Below, in pieces: positions 10,886 through 20,873 of a stretch of 64,000 bases of DNA. Made by a program: the position numbers and the translations under genes. This stretch comes from Pseudomonas sp. GM74 (GTDB taxonomy: Bacteria > Pseudomonadota > Gammaproteobacteria > Pseudomonadales > Pseudomonadaceae): positions 62,001 to 126,000 of the forward strand of contig NZ_AKJG01000041.1 in assembly GCF_000282455.1 (NCBI RefSeq), written 5' to 3'. Positions within the stretch are counted from its first letter, which is position 1. Each line of letters opens with the position of its first letter. Below the pieces are notes generated by a model. It made no database searches and had not been told where the DNA came from. It saw nothing but the letters and a program-made list of their open reading frames with translations.

Positions 10886-11331
10886 GGGGCTCGCGGCGGC
10901 AGTGTTGGGTCATGAGGGGCCGGCGCAACGGGCGCAGCCGCAGGTGTAACGGGTTCAACCGGAGTGGTTGCAGCAACAATCGGCGCAGGCTCGACAGCCG
11001 CAACAGCAGGCGTTGTCGCGGCAGCGGGGGCAGGCGCATGAATCGTCTGGGCACCCACATGCTCCACCGGTGTCGGCTCCTGCTGGGTCGGCGTGAAGAT
11101 TTTTCGCGCCTCCTGCTCAAGCGACAGGATGTGTTCGTTGTGCAGTTGCCGACGAATTTCGTCGGCACCGATTTCACGTTCAACTTCCTGTTTTATCGCG
11201 TTGAAGCTGCGCTTCAGGCGCCCGACCCACAGGCCGGCGGTGCGCGCAGCGCCCGGCAAGCGCTCGGGGCCCAGCACCAGCAGGGCGACGAGGCCGACGA
11301 GCAGCAGTTCAGAGAAGCTGATACCAAACAT
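10882..11331 (-). CDS. tatB: Sec-independent translocase subunit TatB
   Basis: TatB partners TatC in the receptor complex for folded twin-arginine substrates. The 149-residue protein opens with [19 protein letters not shown] and the GPERLP hinge, then an amphipathic helix. The second half is a Pro/Ala-rich, presumably disordered tail, as in other pseudomonads. It lies 10 bp downstream of tatA and overlaps tatC by 4 bp. Confidence 0.96.
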   Translation of the reverse strand: MFGISFSELLLVGLVALLVLGPERLPGAARTAGLWVGRLKRSFNAIKQEVEREIGADEIRRQLHNEHILSLEQEARKIFTPTQQEPTPVEHVGAQTIHAPAPAAATTPAVAAVEPAPIVAATTPVEPVTPAAAPVAPAPHDPTLPPRAP

Positions 11332-11341
11332 TAGTCTGCGC

Positions 11342-11614
11342 TCACACGTCTTTGCGGATCGGCTCTTCGACTTTCTGTGCCTGCACGTCGATGGTGTGCG
11401 GCTGGTTCACAGAGGCCTGGGGCTGCACCGGTGGAACCGGTTGGGCCGGGGTCGCATTCGGGTCGGCCGGTTTTTCGTCGTCGTTCATGGCTTTCTTGAA
11501 GCCCTTGATCGATTCGCCGACATCAGTGCCGAGGTTTTTCAGTTTCTTGGTGCCGAACACCAGTACCACGACAACCAGGATGACGATCCAGTGTTTCCAG
11601 TCAAAAATGCCCAT
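11342..11614 (-). CDS. tatA: Sec-independent translocase subunit TatA
   Basis: TatA is the oligomerising pore component of the Tat system. The 90-residue protein has the short N-terminal membrane helix ([18 protein letters not shown]), the FGTKKL hinge, an amphipathic helix ([11 protein letters not shown]) and an acidic then Pro/Gln-rich tail. It is the first tat gene, 25 bp after hisE, and is followed by tatB and tatC. Confidence 0.97.
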   Translation of the reverse strand: MGIFDWKHWIVILVVVVLVFGTKKLKNLGTDVGESIKGFKKAMNDDEKPADPNATPAQPVPPVQPQASVNQPHTIDVQAQKVEEPIRKDV

Positions 11615-11639
11615 GCTGCTGCTCCTCTCTAATAGTTAT

Positions 11640-11972
11640 TCAGGCGGACGGGCGCGAGGCTTTCTCGGCGTGTCCGGAGAGACCGAAACGACGGTCCAGT
11701 TCATCGAGTACAGCCTGTGGATGCTGCCCCAATTGGGCGAGCATGACCATGCTGTGGAACCACAGATCGGCGGTTTCGTAGATCACATCGCTGCAGTCGC
11801 CGCTGATGGCGGCGTCCTTGGCGGCAATGATGGTCTCGACCGACTCTTCGCCGACTTTTTCCAGAATCTTGTTCAAGCCCTTGTGGTACAGGCTGGCGAC
11901 GTACGAACTGTCGGCGGCGGCGCCTTTGCGCTCTTCGAGTACCTCGGCGAGGCGGGTGAGAGTGTCACTCAT
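11640..11972 (-). CDS. hisE: phosphoribosyl-ATP diphosphatase
   Basis: HisE performs the second step of histidine synthesis, converting PR-ATP to PR-AMP and pyrophosphate. The 110-residue protein is a MazG-like all-alpha NTP pyrophosphohydrolase, with KVGEESVE as the acidic metal-binding stretch and YETADLWFH downstream. In Pseudomonas hisE and hisI are separate genes, unlike the fused hisIE of enterics. It overlaps hisI by 8 bp. Confidence 0.96.
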   Translation of the reverse strand: MSDTLTRLAEVLEERKGAAADSSYVASLYHKGLNKILEKVGEESVETIIAAKDAAISGDCSDVIYETADLWFHSMVMLAQLGQHPQAVLDELDRRFGLSGHAEKASRPSA

Positions 11973-12366
11973 GTTTGTGCCCTGCGGAATAGATGGCGTG
12001 CGGATCTTTCAGGACCGGGTCGACAGTTGTCCAGTCGCCGTTCTCATAGACGCGGTAGAAGCAGCTCTGGCGGCCGGTATGGCAGGCGATGTCGCCGATC
12101 TGCTCGACCATCAGGATGATGACGTCGGCGTCACAGTCCAGGCGCATCTCGTGCAGGGTCTGTACATGGCCGGACTCTTCGCCCTTGCGCCACAGCTTGC
12201 CACGGGACCGAGACCAGTAAATGGCGCGGTTCTCGGCAGCGGTCAATTCCAGTGCTTCGCGGTTCATCCAGGCCATCATCAGGACGCGCCCGGTCTTGTG
12301 ATCCTGGGCGATGGCCGGCACCAGGCCGTCAGCGTCCCACTTGATCTCGTCCAGCCAGTTTTTCAT
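11965..12366 (-). CDS. hisI: phosphoribosyl-AMP cyclohydrolase
   Basis: HisI opens the purine ring of PR-AMP, the third step of histidine synthesis. I start at the ATG at 12366 ([10 protein letters not shown]), giving 133 residues, the usual length; an upstream start adds nine residues without support. DCDADV supplies the Mg-binding aspartates, and CHTGRQSCF the zinc cysteines. It overlaps hisE. It lies 81 bp downstream of ubiB, the only real gap between genes inside this run. Confidence 0.96.
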   Translation of the reverse strand: MKNWLDEIKWDADGLVPAIAQDHKTGRVLMMAWMNREALELTAAENRAIYWSRSRGKLWRKGEESGHVQTLHEMRLDCDADVIILMVEQIGDIACHTGRQSCFYRVYENGDWTTVDPVLKDPHAIYSAGHKHE

Positions 12367-12447
12367 CTTCGACTCCGACAGCGAGCTCCACACTTCAATA
12401 GTCGAGCTCAGGCGTTCAAACAGTGTGCCAGTCGTTCACACAACTGG

Positions 12448-14052
12448 CTATCGGCGCACGACCAGATACAAACCGACCGCCATCATGATTCCTGCTGGCC
12501 AATAGGCCAACTGATTCAGCGGTCCGCCCGCGGCAAGAACGGCGCCACCGGCCAGATGGGCCGTGCCGAGCAGGCGCAGGAACCAGTCATCACGGCGTCG
12601 GTGCCACGATGGCGGCGGGTTGAGTGCGTGGGGTTGGGACATGCGTTCGAGCAGGTCGCGGGCCATGTTGGCCAGGTGCGGAATCTGTTCAAACTGGCTG
12701 TGCACGTTGCCGAGCAGGGCTTTGGGACTGACCCGCTCACGCATCCAGCGCTCGAGGAATGGTTGCGCGGTGTTCCACAGATCGAGATCCGGGTACAGCT
12801 GACGGCCCAGGCCTTCGATGTTCAACAGGGTTTTTTGCAGCAGAACCAGCTGTGGCTGCACTTCCATGTTGAAGCGACGCGCGGTCTGGAACAGGCGCAT
12901 CAGCACCTGGCCGAAGGAAATATCTTTTAACGGTTTTTCGAAGATCGGCTCGCACACGGTACGGATCGCAGCTTCGAATTCGTTGAGTTTGGTTTCCGCC
13001 GGGACCCAGCCCGAATCGATGTGCAACTGCGCCACGCGACGGTAATCGCGCTTGAAGAAGGCGAACAGGTTGCGCGCCAGGTAATCCTGGTCTTCCGGGG
13101 TCAGGCTGCCGACGATGCCGCAGTCGATCGCAATGTACTGCGGGCTCCACGGACTCACGGTGCTGACGAAAATGTTGCCGGGGTGCATGTCGGCGTGGAA
13201 GAAGCTGTCGCGGAACACCTGGGTGAAGAAAATCTCCACGCCACGCTCGGCGAGCATTTTCATGTCGGTGCGCTGGTCGGCCAGGGTCGCCAGATCGGTG
13301 ACCTGAATGCCGTAGATGCGCTCCATCACCAACACTTTCGGCCGGCACCAGTCCCAATAGACTTGCGGTACGTACAGCAGCGGCGAGCCGTCGAAGTTGC
13401 GCTTCAACTGACTGGCGTTGGCCGCCTCGCGCAACAGGTCAAGTTCGTCGTAGATGGTTTTTTCGTAATCGCTGACCACGTCCACCGGGTGCAGCAGGCG
13501 CGCATCGGCCGAGAGTTTTTCGGCGGCGCGGGCGAGGATGAACAGCCACGCCAGGTCCTGGGCGATCACCGGTTTGAGGCCCGGGCGGATCACCTTGACC
13601 ACCACTTCTTCGCCGGTTTTCAGTTGCGCGGCATGCACCTGCGCCACCGAGGCCGAGGCCAGCGGTTCGACGTCGAAACGGCTGAACACTTCGCTGATTT
13701 TTTTGCCCAGCTGTTCTTCGATCAGCTTCACCGACACTTGCGAGTCGAACGGCGGAACGCGGTCCTGCAGTTTCATCAGTTCATCGGCGATGTCTTCGGG
13801 CAGCAGGTCGCGGCGAGTGGACAGGATCTGCCCGAACTTGATGAAAATCGGCCCCAGGTCCTGCAACGCCAGGCGCAGGCGCGCGCCACGGCTCAGATCC
13901 AGGGTCTTGCGCGGGAACCAGCGCCATGGCAAGGCATAACGCAGTGCCCGCAAGAACCAGGGCAGTGGCAGGGCGAACAGCAGGTCATCGAGGCGGTAGC
14001 GGATCACGACGCGCTGGATGCGCAACAAACGGCGGACGGCAAGCAGCTTCAT
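12448..14052 (-). CDS. ubiB: ubiquinone biosynthesis regulatory kinase-like protein UbiB
   Basis: UbiB is an atypical (ABC1/ADCK-family) protein kinase-like ATPase needed for ubiquinone synthesis. In the 534-residue protein the family-specific KxGQ motif appears as [16 protein letters not shown], the alanine-rich loop as [13 protein letters not shown], and a catalytic-like segment as [10 protein letters not shown] with DCGIVG. Two C-terminal membrane helices anchor it. It overlaps ubiJ by 4 bp, forming the conserved ubiE-ubiJ-ubiB set. Confidence 0.96.
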   Translation of the reverse strand: MKLLAVRRLLRIQRVVIRYRLDDLLFALPLPWFLRALRYALPWRWFPRKTLDLSRGARLRLALQDLGPIFIKFGQILSTRRDLLPEDIADELMKLQDRVPPFDSQVSVKLIEEQLGKKISEVFSRFDVEPLASASVAQVHAAQLKTGEEVVVKVIRPGLKPVIAQDLAWLFILARAAEKLSADARLLHPVDVVSDYEKTIYDELDLLREAANASQLKRNFDGSPLLYVPQVYWDWCRPKVLVMERIYGIQVTDLATLADQRTDMKMLAERGVEIFFTQVFRDSFFHADMHPGNIFVSTVSPWSPQYIAIDCGIVGSLTPEDQDYLARNLFAFFKRDYRRVAQLHIDSGWVPAETKLNEFEAAIRTVCEPIFEKPLKDISFGQVLMRLFQTARRFNMEVQPQLVLLQKTLLNIEGLGRQLYPDLDLWNTAQPFLERWMRERVSPKALLGNVHSQFEQIPHLANMARDLLERMSQPHALNPPPSWHRRRDDWFLRLLGTAHLAGGAVLAAGGPLNQLAYWPAGIMMAVGLYLVVRR

Positions 14053-14672
14053 GCGTTATCGCTTGGGTCGAGGGATCGGGAAAGGCGCTCGAAACGCGCC
14101 TCGAGACGTTCCAGATCGAGCTTGATCTGGTCCAGTTCACTGAATCGGGCTTCGGCTTCGCGCTGACCGACAAGGGTGCGCGATTCTTCGGCCAGGTATT
14201 CACCCAGGTTCTGGCCCAGGCTGGCAAAGCCTTGCCGATACCAGCGGGCGCGGCTGCGCAGGTGACCGCCGACCAGTTGCGTGGCCACCGGGCCCAGCCA
14301 GCGCGAGAGTTCGTACTCCCAGTCCAGCTCCAGGTCCTGGAGGATCGCCGCCAGTTCCAGCAGCACGCCGCTGTCACCGTCGAGTTCGACTTCAGGAGCA
14401 TGCAGAACGGAGGTCTTGTCCTTGCTCATGGCCAGTTTCAGCAGGCTCGAGGCCGGTGCACGCAAGGTGCAGTCGGCGCCGGTTTCCCACTGGGAGGCGA
14501 GCATCAGGCCTTCGTCGCTGGGCAGGATGAACAGTTGCAGCGCCGGGCTGCGGCAATCGACGGCAATCACTTTGCCGGTCAAGTGCGCCAGTCGCGGCAG
14601 CGCCGTGCTGTCGAGACGCAGCACCCGGTTCAGGCCGAGTTCAACGCTGGCGAGCAGGCCGGCGAGCAGCAT
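14049..14672 (-). CDS. ubiJ: ubiquinone biosynthesis accessory factor UbiJ (SCP2 domain)
   Basis: The 207-residue protein has an SCP2-like lipid-binding N-terminal domain and a coiled-coil-prone C-terminus (rich in Glu/Leu/Arg from about residue 165). UbiJ forms part of the soluble Ubi complex and binds the hydrophobic quinone intermediates. The call rests on its place between ubiE and ubiB, the length, and the fold-like pattern. It overlaps both neighbours (1 bp with ubiE, 4 bp with ubiB). Confidence 0.9.
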   Translation of the reverse strand: MLLAGLLASVELGLNRVLRLDSTALPRLAHLTGKVIAVDCRSPALQLFILPSDEGLMLASQWETGADCTLRAPASSLLKLAMSKDKTSVLHAPEVELDGDSGVLLELAAILQDLELDWEYELSRWLGPVATQLVGGHLRSRARWYRQGFASLGQNLGEYLAEESRTLVGQREAEARFSELDQIKLDLERLEARFERLSRSLDPSDNA

Positions 14673-15442
14673 CAGGGCTTGATGCCGCGGTGCAGGGCAA
14701 CGATGCCTGCGGTCATGTTGTGATAGGTCACGCGGTCGAAACCGGCCTCTACCATCATCGACTTCAGGGTTTCCTGGTTCGGGTGCATACGGATCGATTC
14801 GGCCAGGTAGCGATAGCTTTCCGAGTCGTTGGTGATCAGCTTGCCCATCAGCGGCATGAAGGCGAACGAGTAGGCGTCGTAGGCCTTGGACATCAGCGCG
14901 TTGGTCGGCTTGGAGAACTCCAGCACCAACAAGCGGCCGCCAGGCTTGAGCACGCGCAGCATCGAGCGCAGGGCGTCTTCCTTGTGGGTTACGTTGCGCA
15001 AGCCGAAGGCGATGGTCACGCAGTCGAAATGGTTGTCCGGGAACGGCAGTTTTTCCGCGTCGGCCTGGACGAATTCGACGTTGCCGGACACACCGAGGTC
15101 CAGCAGGCGGTCACGACCGACCTTGAGCATGGATTCGTTGATGTCGGCCAACACGACCTGGCCGGTCGGGCCTACCAGATGCGAGAACTTGCGGGTCAGG
15201 TCACCAGTACCGCCGGCGATGTCCAGCACGCGGTTACCGGTGCGCACGCCCGACAGTTCGATCGCAAAACGCTTCCACAGGCGGTGCATGCCGCCCGACA
15301 GAAGGTCGTTCATCAGGTCGTACTTGGCGGCTACCGAGTGGAAAACCTCAGCGACTTTTTCCGCTTTCTGGCTTTCCGGAACGTTTTTGAAGCCGAAGTG
15401 AGTGGTGGGTTCGGCATCGCTGCCTTTGCGCTGATCAGTCAT
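14672..15442 (-). CDS. ubiE: ubiquinone/menaquinone C-methyltransferase
   Basis: UbiE is the SAM-dependent C-methylase of ubiquinone synthesis. I use the ATG at 15442 ([12 protein letters not shown]), giving 256 residues, and not a longer open frame that runs 46 codons upstream. Motifs are [15 protein letters not shown] (SAM site), [16 protein letters not shown] and the [12 protein letters not shown] segment typical of the family. It is the first gene of a nine-gene run ending with rsmE. It is divergent from the small PHA-associated gene across 155 bp. Confidence 0.96.
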   Translation of the reverse strand: MTDQRKGSDAEPTTHFGFKNVPESQKAEKVAEVFHSVAAKYDLMNDLLSGGMHRLWKRFAIELSGVRTGNRVLDIAGGTGDLTRKFSHLVGPTGQVVLADINESMLKVGRDRLLDLGVSGNVEFVQADAEKLPFPDNHFDCVTIAFGLRNVTHKEDALRSMLRVLKPGGRLLVLEFSKPTNALMSKAYDAYSFAFMPLMGKLITNDSESYRYLAESIRMHPNQETLKSMMVEAGFDRVTYHNMTAGIVALHRGIKP

Positions 15443-15597
15443 ATCGCTGTCACCAAAAGAGAATGCGCGACATTCTAATCCCCAAGGCATGCTTTGTCTT
15501 GGCAAGGCTGAAGGTAAGATGGGCAACCATCGGGACGTTTTGACGCAGCAGAGGTCAAGATGCCTCGGGAAAGCATCCATAAAGCAGGAGTCATTCG

Positions 15598-15873
15598 ATG
15601 GCCCGTATTAGTGTTGAACGTGCCCATGGCCTGGGTAAGGAAGCGGCTCGCGAAAAGGCCGACAAGCTGGCGCAGAAACTTTCCGATCAGTATGGTCTGG
15701 AGCCGCAGTGGTCCGGCGACACCCTGAACCTCAAGCGCTCGGGTGTGAAGGGCGCGGTGCATGTCAGTGAAGATTCGATCAGGGTCGACGTGGAACTGGG
15801 CCTGATGATGTCGGCCATGAGCGGCATGATCAAGGCGGAAATCGAGAAGGCGCTGGACAAGGCCCTGGTCTGA
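15598..15873 (+). CDS. putative polyhydroxyalkanoic acid system protein (PHA_gran_rgn type)
   Basis: The small cytoplasmic protein of 91 residues begins [20 protein letters not shown] and is preceded by AGGAG. It fits the small family named for its proximity to PHA granule genes (PF09650, TIGR02610 as I recall them). The N-terminal half is a basic helix, followed by beta-like segments and [19 protein letters not shown]. No catalytic motif is visible and the function is not established. It lies just upstream of phaI, separated by a REP pair. Confidence 0.75.
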   Translation: MARISVERAHGLGKEAAREKADKLAQKLSDQYGLEPQWSGDTLNLKRSGVKGAVHVSEDSIRVDVELGLMMSAMSGMIKAEIEKALDKALV

Positions 15874-15897
15874 TTTCCCCTTGAAATGAGATCCCCT

Positions 15898-15987
15898 TGT
15901 GGGAGCGGGCTTGCTCGCGAAGGCAGTCTGTCAGTTGACCAGGATGTTGACTGACACGACGCCTTCGCGAGCAAGCCCGCTCCCACA
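15898..15987. repeat. REP pair (BIME)
   Basis: TGTGGGAGCGGGCTTGCTCG at 15898 and its complement ending at 15987 form 27-bp perfect inverted arms. The spacer holds a weaker inner inverted repeat (GTCAG...CTGAC). Confidence 0.9.
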
Positions 15988-16118
15988 TTTAGTTTGCGGT
16001 GCTCTCAAAGGTTTATGTCAGTTGTTAGGGTGCCGTTTCTAATTTTTCTCCCTACTTTGTGCCAGAGCCCGACACTTACCCGGGCAGTTCCTCAAACCTT
16101 CTGCGCGTGAGGTGCACC

Positions 16119-16541
16119 ATGGCCAAAGTTATTTTGAAGAAAAAAATCGACCCGTCGACCGGCACACTGGGCGACGTCAAATCCTATGCCCGCAAGATCT
16201 GGCTGGCAGGCCTGGGTGCCTACACCAAGGTTGGCCAAGAGGGCAGCGAATACTTTCAAGAGCTGATCAAGGCTGGTCAGGTTGTTGAAAAGAAAGGCAA
16301 AAAGGTAGTTGCCGAGAAGCTTGAAGCGGCCAATGCCGAGATCGATGAAGCCAAGAGTGAAGTCAGCACTTTCAAAGGCCGTGTCGAAGTTCAACTCGAC
16401 AAGGTCGAGAAGGCGTTCGACACGCGTGTCGCAAGTGCCTTGAATCGTATCGGTATTCCGTCTAAACATGACGTTGAGACACTCTCTGCTAAGCTCGATG
16501 AGCTGACGGCATTGCTCGAACGTGTCGCGCGTAAATCTTAA
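16119..16541 (+). CDS. phaI: PHA granule-associated protein (phasin) PhaI
   Basis: PhaI is a phasin that coats mcl-PHA granules. The ATG at 16119 (MAKVILKKK), preceded by GTGAGGTG, gives 140 residues; an upstream in-frame ATG at 16059 adds a poor leader. The phasin domain shares the SYARKIWLAGLGAYTKVGQEG block with PhaF and a helical C-terminus. It is followed 10 bp later by phaF, whose start has AAGGAG, so the two form an operon. Confidence 0.93.
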   Translation: MAKVILKKKIDPSTGTLGDVKSYARKIWLAGLGAYTKVGQEGSEYFQELIKAGQVVEKKGKKVVAEKLEAANAEIDEAKSEVSTFKGRVEVQLDKVEKAFDTRVASALNRIGIPSKHDVETLSAKLDELTALLERVARKS

Positions 16542-16551
16542 GGAGAACGGG

Positions 16552-17400
16552 ATGGCTGTTAAAAAGAAAACCGAAAAAGAAGGCAGCTCGTGGATCGGGA
16601 AGGTTGAAGATTACTCCCGAAAAATCTGGCTGGCTGGTTTAGGCGTGTACTCGAAGATCGACACTGACGGCAGCAAACTCTTCGATGCATTGGTCAAGGA
16701 CGGCGAGAAAGCCGAGAAGCTCACCAAGAGCGCTGTTGGCAAGACTGTCGACGCCGCCAAGGACTCCGCTTCTTCGGCCAAATCGCGTATCAGCGGCGTG
16801 AAAGATCGGGCGCTGGGCAAGTGGGATGAGCTGGAAGGCGCTTTCGACAAGCGTCTGAACAGCGCCATTTCGCGTCTGGGCGTACCGAGCCGCAACGAAG
16901 TCAAGGCACTGCACAGCAAGGTCGAAACACTGACCAAGCAAATCGAAAAACTGACCGGTGCCAAGGTTGCGCCTGTTGCGGCGAAAACCGCGGCGGCCAA
17001 GCCTGCTGCCAAACCGGCCGCCAAAACCGCAGCCAAGCCACTGGCAAAAGCAGCGGCTAAACCTGCTGCCAAGCCTGCGGCTAAAACTGCAGCCGCCAAA
17101 CCGGCCGCGGCCAAACCAGCGGCCAAGCCGGTTGCTGCAAAAGCCGCCGCTAAGCCGGCCGCCAAGCCTGCAGCGAAAACTGCAGCGGCCAAGCCAGCAG
17201 CCAAGCCTGCTGCGGCGAAAAAACCAGCGGTGAAAAAGCCGGCAGCTCCAAAAGCCGCCGCGCCAAAACCAGCAGTGGCAGCTGCCAAACCGGCAACGCC
17301 GGCAGCTCCGGTAAGCGCATCGAACTCCGCTACCGCGCCAACCCCTGCTGTCACCCCGACTGTCGCGCCGGCTCCATCGACGCCAACCAGTCAGTCCTGA
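16552..17400 (+). CDS. phaF: PHA granule phasin / histone H1-like DNA-binding protein PhaF
   Basis: The 282-residue bipartite protein has an N-terminal phasin domain (residues about 1-140; YSRKIWLAGLGVYSKIDTDG) that binds PHA granules. The C-terminal tail, from about 145 to 265, consists of AAKPA-type repeats, very rich in Ala, Lys and Pro, resembling histone H1 and AlgP. In P. putida PhaF the tail binds DNA non-specifically and helps partition granules at division. The repetitive tail is encoded by degenerate GCC/AAG/CCG repeats that are a likely site of length variation. A terminator follows. Confidence 0.95.
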   Translation: MAVKKKTEKEGSSWIGKVEDYSRKIWLAGLGVYSKIDTDGSKLFDALVKDGEKAEKLTKSAVGKTVDAAKDSASSAKSRISGVKDRALGKWDELEGAFDKRLNSAISRLGVPSRNEVKALHSKVETLTKQIEKLTGAKVAPVAAKTAAAKPAAKPAAKTAAKPLAKAAAKPAAKPAAKTAAAKPAAAKPAAKPVAAKAAAKPAAKPAAKTAAAKPAAKPAAAKKPAVKKPAAPKAAAPKPAVAAAKPATPAAPVSASNSATAPTPAVTPTVAPAPSTPTSQS

Positions 17401-17416
17401 TTTTCAGGGCTCAAGA

Positions 17417-17449
17417 AAACGCCCGGCCTTCACAGGTCGGGCGTTTTTG
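17417..17449 (+). terminator. intrinsic terminator after phaF
   Basis: ACGCCCGGCC and GGTCGGGCGT form a stem with one mismatch, followed by five T's. A-rich sequence on the other side may let it act for phaD as well. Confidence 0.88.
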
Positions 17450-17496
17450 TTTGTGAGTGCATCCTGGAACACGACAGGGGATAGTTTTGCTCAGGA

Positions 17497-18117
17497 TTAT
17501 TCGTGGTCTTCCAGATACTCCATTGCCATCTGTTCGGTCGCAGCCTTCATCGATGGCAGCAGGTGCGGCGCAACCAGCATCATGATCTGGTAAACCACCA
17601 ATCGTACCTCGCCCTGACGATCAAGAATCCGCTGGTAGTCCAGCGAGAACAGCAGCGTCATGGTGATCTGCTCCACCAGTTGCCCCAGTGCCTGGGTATC
17701 GCTGACCAGCAGCCCTTGCGCCTGCAATCGTGCCAGCAGCGACGCCAGTGTGCGCTTGAGTGCATTGAGCAGGTTGCGAATGCCCTTGGCCAGTTTCGGC
17801 AGGCGCCCGGCGAGGTTCGACAGGTCCTGGAACAGGAACCGGTAGTGGGACAGGCGTTCGACGATCAGGTGCAGGAACAGCCAGTATTCTTCGGGCGCCA
17901 GTTCAGCATCGGCCGGTGGATCGAGCAAGGGCGCCAGTTCGCTCTGAAAGCGTTCGAATAGCCCGAGAATCAGCGGTTCCTTGCCGTGGAAGTGGTAGTA
18001 GAGGTTGCCCGGGCTGATGCCCATTTCATTGGCAACTTCCATGGTGGAGACATTCGGTTCGCCCTTTTGGTTGAACAACTGCAGGGCACATTCGAGGATC
18101 CGGTCGCGGGTTTTCAT
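17497..18117 (-). CDS. phaD: TetR-family regulator PhaD
   Basis: PhaD is a TetR-type regulator of the pha genes, described in P. putida as an activator. The 206-residue protein begins with a helix-turn-helix domain (TRDRILECALQLFNQKG, then MEVANEMGISPGNLYYHF) and has a helical ligand-binding C-terminal domain. It ends the phaC1-phaZ-phaC2-phaD run and converges on phaF. It lies 59 bp after phaC2. Confidence 0.92.
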   Translation of the reverse strand: MKTRDRILECALQLFNQKGEPNVSTMEVANEMGISPGNLYYHFHGKEPLILGLFERFQSELAPLLDPPADAELAPEEYWLFLHLIVERLSHYRFLFQDLSNLAGRLPKLAKGIRNLLNALKRTLASLLARLQAQGLLVSDTQALGQLVEQITMTLLFSLDYQRILDRQGEVRLVVYQIMMLVAPHLLPSMKAATEQMAMEYLEDHE

Positions 18118-18176
18118 CCAGTCTTCTTAATGATCGGGTCTTGCCACGGCCGACAGCGGCCGTGGCTCGTTGAACG

Positions 18177-19859
18177 TCAGCGCACGCGCACGTAAGTACC
18201 GGGTGCTGCCTCCATCGGTGGATAGTTCTGGTTGCCGAGGGCCATGTGGGTTTCCTTCTGCGCGCCGGAACGTTCCTGAATCCAGCTCAGCCATTGGGTC
18301 CACCAGCTGCCGTCGACACGCTTGGCGTCGTAGTACCAGGCACGGGGGTCGCTGCTCAGTTTGCCGTTCTCGACGTAGTTGGCTTTCGGGTTGCTCGGCG
18401 GGTTGAGGATGCTCTGCACATGGCCGCTGTTGGACAGCACGAAGCGCCGCTCGCCACCGAGCAACAGCGTCGAGCGATACACCGCGTCCCACGGGGTGAT
18501 GTGATCGTTAATGCCGGCGACGCTGAAGCTGTCGACGGTGACCTTCTGCAAATCGATCGGCGTGCCACACACTTCCAGGCCGCCCGGGTGGGTCAACGGG
18601 TTGTGCTTGAAGAAGTCCAGCAGGTCGCCATGCAGGGCGGCCGGCAGGCGCGTGTTGTCGTTGTTCCAGTAGAGAATGTCGAACGCCGGTGGCTCCTTGC
18701 CCAACAGGTAGTTGTTGACGAAGTAGCTCCAGATCAAATCGTTGGGGCGCATCCAGGCGAAGACCTTGGCCATGTCGCGGCCATCCAGCACGCCTTTCTG
18801 ATAGGAGCGGCGCTTGGCGGCTTCCAGGGTCTGTTCATCGGCGAACAGCGTCGCGGGGCTGTCCATCTGGCTGTCGAGCAGGCTCACCAGGTAAGTCGCG
18901 CTGGACACCCTGCGCAGCTGCCGCTTGGCCTGCAAGTGACCCTGCAACGCGGCAATGGTCAGCCCGCCGGCGCAGGCGCCCATCAGGTTGACCTCCCGTG
19001 CGCCGGTGATCGCCCGGCAGACATTCATGGCCTCTTCCACGGCTTCCACGTAGGTCGAGAGCCCCCATTCGCGGTGACGCACATCCGGATTGCGCCAACT
19101 GATCATGAAGGTTTGCAGGCCGTTTTTCAGGGCGTACTGGACGAAGCTATTGTGGGGGCTCAGGTCGAAAATGTAGTACTTGTTGATTTGCGGCGGCACC
19201 ACCAACAGGGGCTTGGAATACTGTTTTTCGCTCATTGGCTTGTACTGGATCAGCTCCAGCAGCTCGTTGCGAAACACCACGGCACCGGTGGTGGTAGCGA
19301 CCGTCTTGCCGACCTCGAACGCTTGCTTGGTGACTTGCCGGGGCAGGCCATCGTTGTGCAGCAGATCGTCCACCAAATGGCTGATGCCGCGCACCAGGCT
19401 GTTGCCGCCGGAATTGAACAGTTCCTTGACCGCCAGTGGATTGAGCAGGGTGTTGGAGGGCGATACGGCATCGTTGAGCAGGGCGAAAGCGAAGTGGGCG
19501 CGGGCGCGATCGTCCGGGCTCATGTTGCTCTCGTCGATCCAGCTCTTGACCTGTTTCTGCCAGCTCAGATAGGCCTGCAGGCTGCGCCGATAAAACGGGT
19601 TGAGGCTCCACGCCGGATCGGCGAAGCGAGCGTCCTGCGGACTGGTCGGGTGCAGGGTTTCGCCCAGCAGCACACGGCCCAGCTGGCCGCCGAGTTTGAG
19701 GGCATGTCGGGCGCTGTGCACCGGATTGCGCAAGCCGTGGGCGGCCACACTGCGCAGGGTCGACAATAGATCCCGGCCGCGCAGGCCGGTAATCGCACTC
19801 TGTGCATTAATGAACGCGGCGGGAGTCGGTAAGGAATCCCTCGCTGGTTTCTCGCGCAT
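18177..19859 (-). CDS. phaC2: class II (mcl) PHA synthase 2
   Basis: The enzyme polymerises 3-hydroxyacyl-CoA (C6-C14) into polyhydroxyalkanoate at the granule surface. The 560-residue protein has the lipase-like box GACAGG with nucleophile Cys296, plus Asp452 in NDHITPW and His480 in NSGH, so the triad is complete. It is clearly paralogous to PhaC1 in this window along its full length (for example VPPQINK, WGLSTY and AKVFAWMRPNDL in both). It sits between phaZ and phaD, as in other mcl-PHA producers. Confidence 0.96.
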   Translation of the reverse strand: MREKPARDSLPTPAAFINAQSAITGLRGRDLLSTLRSVAAHGLRNPVHSARHALKLGGQLGRVLLGETLHPTSPQDARFADPAWSLNPFYRRSLQAYLSWQKQVKSWIDESNMSPDDRARAHFAFALLNDAVSPSNTLLNPLAVKELFNSGGNSLVRGISHLVDDLLHNDGLPRQVTKQAFEVGKTVATTTGAVVFRNELLELIQYKPMSEKQYSKPLLVVPPQINKYYIFDLSPHNSFVQYALKNGLQTFMISWRNPDVRHREWGLSTYVEAVEEAMNVCRAITGAREVNLMGACAGGLTIAALQGHLQAKRQLRRVSSATYLVSLLDSQMDSPATLFADEQTLEAAKRRSYQKGVLDGRDMAKVFAWMRPNDLIWSYFVNNYLLGKEPPAFDILYWNNDNTRLPAALHGDLLDFFKHNPLTHPGGLEVCGTPIDLQKVTVDSFSVAGINDHITPWDAVYRSTLLLGGERRFVLSNSGHVQSILNPPSNPKANYVENGKLSSDPRAWYYDAKRVDGSWWTQWLSWIQERSGAQKETHMALGNQNYPPMEAAPGTYVRVR

Positions 19860-19975
19860 GAGTCAACACTCCTTCGTCTTCAGGCCTAAAACAAACACAG
19901 CGAACCAGAACACCATAGACGCTGTAATGGGTTGTTGCGCGGCGTGGCGTCCTGCCAACCGCTGAGGCGGCGGTT

Positions 19976-20830
19976 TTAGCCGCCCAATGGCGCCGGACGC
20001 GGATGCATTACCGCGCGCTGGCGCTCCTCTTCCAGGAATTTCATGATGATCGGGGCCACAGCTTCAGCCCGGGTAATCAGGAACAGATGCCCGTCATCGA
20101 TAATGTGCAACTGGGCGTTGGGAATCCGCCAGGCCAGCAAGCGCATGTTGACCAACGGGATCAGTGGGTCATCGTCGCCGGCCAGCACCAGGGTTGGCTG
20201 GCGGATCTTGTGCAACCAGTGGATGCTGGTCCAGCCGAGACCGGCGAACAACTGCCAGTAGTAACCGAGCTTGCCCGCCGAACGCACCTTGGCCGCATGG
20301 CTGGCGGCCAGCGTCGGGTCGCGACGGAAAGCGCCGCCGTAGATCATCGGCGCAATACGGATCACGTGGGATGGCTGGATGTAACGTCGAGGGCTGGCCA
20401 TCATCCACAGCACCTTCGGTTTGCCCGGCACCATCACTGCACCCGCCGCTGTCGCAGCCAGCACGAGTTTCTTGCAGCGCTCCGGATAGTCGTAGGCGAA
20501 CTGTTGGGCCAGGGCGCCCCCCCAGGACACGCCGATGACGTTGACCTGCCCGTAGTCGAGATAGTCGAGCATCCGCGCTGTGAGTTTCGCCAGGCTCGGA
20601 AAGCGATAGGGCCGGTTCGGAGTCGACGAACCACCGACGCCGGGTACGTCGAAGGCGATGACTTCCAGGTCCGGGTCCAGTGCCGCGATGAACGGGAACA
20701 CCAGCTCCAGGTTGGCGCCGATGCCGTTGAAAATCAGCAGGGGCGTCAAGTGAGGCTTGCCGGGGCGTACCGCCGTGCGGAGCGTCTGGCCATCCAGATC
20801 GACGGTACGGAATATGAAGGGTTGCGGCAT
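19976..20830 (-). CDS. phaZ: intracellular mcl-PHA depolymerase
   Basis: PhaZ degrades stored mcl-PHA granules to 3-hydroxyacids. The 284-residue alpha/beta hydrolase has Ser102 in GVSWGG, Asp221 in AGDDDPL and His248 in DDGH, which are the residue numbers known for P. putida PhaZ. It has no signal peptide, fitting an intracellular role. It lies between phaC1 and phaC2; a REP pair separates it from phaC1. Confidence 0.95.
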   Translation of the reverse strand: MPQPFIFRTVDLDGQTLRTAVRPGKPHLTPLLIFNGIGANLELVFPFIAALDPDLEVIAFDVPGVGGSSTPNRPYRFPSLAKLTARMLDYLDYGQVNVIGVSWGGALAQQFAYDYPERCKKLVLAATAAGAVMVPGKPKVLWMMASPRRYIQPSHVIRIAPMIYGGAFRRDPTLAASHAAKVRSAGKLGYYWQLFAGLGWTSIHWLHKIRQPTLVLAGDDDPLIPLVNMRLLAWRIPNAQLHIIDDGHLFLITRAEAVAPIIMKFLEEERQRAVMHPRPAPLGG

Positions 20831-20873
20831 GCTTCTGGCCCTGTGGGTCGCTTTTTCCAGTTCATCCCCGCCC

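Noticed and set aside
16980..17300. Repeat array in phaF as a possible CRISPR or satellite
   Set aside because: The units are degenerate in-frame codon repeats encoding AAKPA, without unique spacers.
16611..17354. Antisense 247-residue Gly/Ala/Leu-rich frame over phaF
   Set aside because: This is the complement of the AAKPA repeat. Its low-complexity GLAAGLAAA pattern is expected from the repeat and not a membrane protein.
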